Notes under the pieces: model-generated
What the model saw: only the letters and a program-made list of their open reading frames with translations
The model's database searches: none
What the model was told of the DNA's origin: nothing
Assembly: GCF_016735615.1 (NCBI RefSeq)
Contig: NZ_JAERSF010000001.1
Location: 1,504,899 to 1,568,898, forward strand
Direction of reading: 5' to 3'
DNA: 64,000 bases
Origin: Flavobacterium tagetis
GTDB taxonomy: Bacteria; Bacteroidota; Bacteroidia; Flavobacteriales; Flavobacteriaceae
Program-made: the position numbers and the translations under genes
In this document: positions 63,737 through 64,000 of the stretch, piece after piece
Numbering within the stretch: position 1 is the stretch's first letter
Layout: each line of letters begins with the position of its first letter

Positions 63737-64000
63737 GTTTGTTGAGAAATAGAATTCGAACTGTCACCTTCCCGATTTTTCATCGGGACGCTCTAGACAA
63801 ATGAGCTAATCCCCCGTTTGTTGAGAAATAGAATTCGAACTGTCACCTTCCCGATTTTTCATCGGGACGCTCTAGCCAAATGAGCTAATCCCCCGTTTGT
63901 TGAGAAATAGAATTCGAACTGTCACCTTCCCGATTTTTCATCGGGACGCTCTAGCCAAATGAGCTAATCCCCCGTTTGTTGAGAAATAGAATTCGAACTG
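63737..64000 (-). repeat. 79-bp tandem array of degenerate tRNA-like units
   Basis: Units begin at 63737, 63816, 63895 and 63974 (the last runs off the window). Each keeps the tRNA 5' acceptor GGGGGAT, D-arm and TTCGAAT T-loop, but has a different anticodon arm (CCCGA-TGAAAAA-TCGGG) and a T-stem that no longer pairs. The first unit differs from the others at 63797 (agacaa versus agccaa). These are unlikely to be functional tRNAs. Confidence 0.85.

Noticed and set aside
63737..64000. Array units as functional tRNA genes
   Set aside because: The T-stem does not pair and base 33 is G instead of U, so normal folding and decoding are unlikely.

Overview
The window looks like chromosomal DNA of a Flavobacterium-type member of the Bacteroidota. 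The evidence is low GC, a SusC/SusD pair with a FecR-type anti-sigma factor, TSP3-OmpA and SbsA-Ig surface proteins, weak or absent Shine-Dalgarno sequences, and repeated TAnnTTTG -7 boxes (some with TTG 17-23 bases upstream), the known Flavobacterium promoter pattern. Almost all of it is protein coding, and short hairpin-plus-T-run terminators separate the operons.

Layout. 1-7.8 kb: an AddA/RecB-like helicase-nuclease (5' end outside the window) and an AddB-like nuclease, separated by kbl and an OmpA-family protein. 7.8-10 kb: a minimal ABC module and two small Roadblock-like proteins. 10-18 kb: an ECF sigma factor with an alpha/beta hydrolase, divergent from fecR-susC-susD, an outer-membrane uptake locus of unknown substrate. 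18-24 kb: AIM24 family protein, ferritin, two peptidase/hydrolase genes and a surface lipoprotein. 24-28 kb: small accessory genes (NTF2-like, two GNATs, a membrane-bound LytTR regulator and its probable membrane target). 28-36 kb: HMG-CoA synthase, sdhCAB, a DeoR-type regulator, an omega-amidase-like hydrolase and an Ig-like lipoprotein. 37-41 kb: two unknown exported proteins, methylmalonyl-CoA epimerase and a CAT-anticodon tRNA. 41-43 kb: a vsr/dcm pair. 43-49 kb: ribE, then pdxA, DUF177, rpmF, fabH, accB and accC, a conserved fatty-acid and ribosomal cluster. 49-55 kb: five tandem PepSY-like secreted proteins, an NtrC-type response regulator and a convergent hybrid kinase. 55-60 kb: S9 peptidase, FAD oxidoreductase, monofunctional transglycosylase and LpxR-like lipid A deacylase. 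60-64 kb: small unknown envelope proteins, a truncated PIN ORF, a GIY-YIG gene, tRNA-Ala(GGC) and a 79-bp tandem array of degenerate tRNA copies that runs off the window.

The observations most worth follow-up are the five-gene PepSY-like array with phased TTACAC repeats upstream; the TM-LytTR regulator next to 21-bp-phased direct repeats and a membrane gene; the pseudo-tRNA array; the GIY-YIG gene bounded by copies of the tRNA-Ala 3' end; and the Roadblock pair beside a minimal ABC module. No CRISPR array, rRNA, complete insertion sequence or prophage is visible. All family assignments come from reading motifs by eye; no database search was run.
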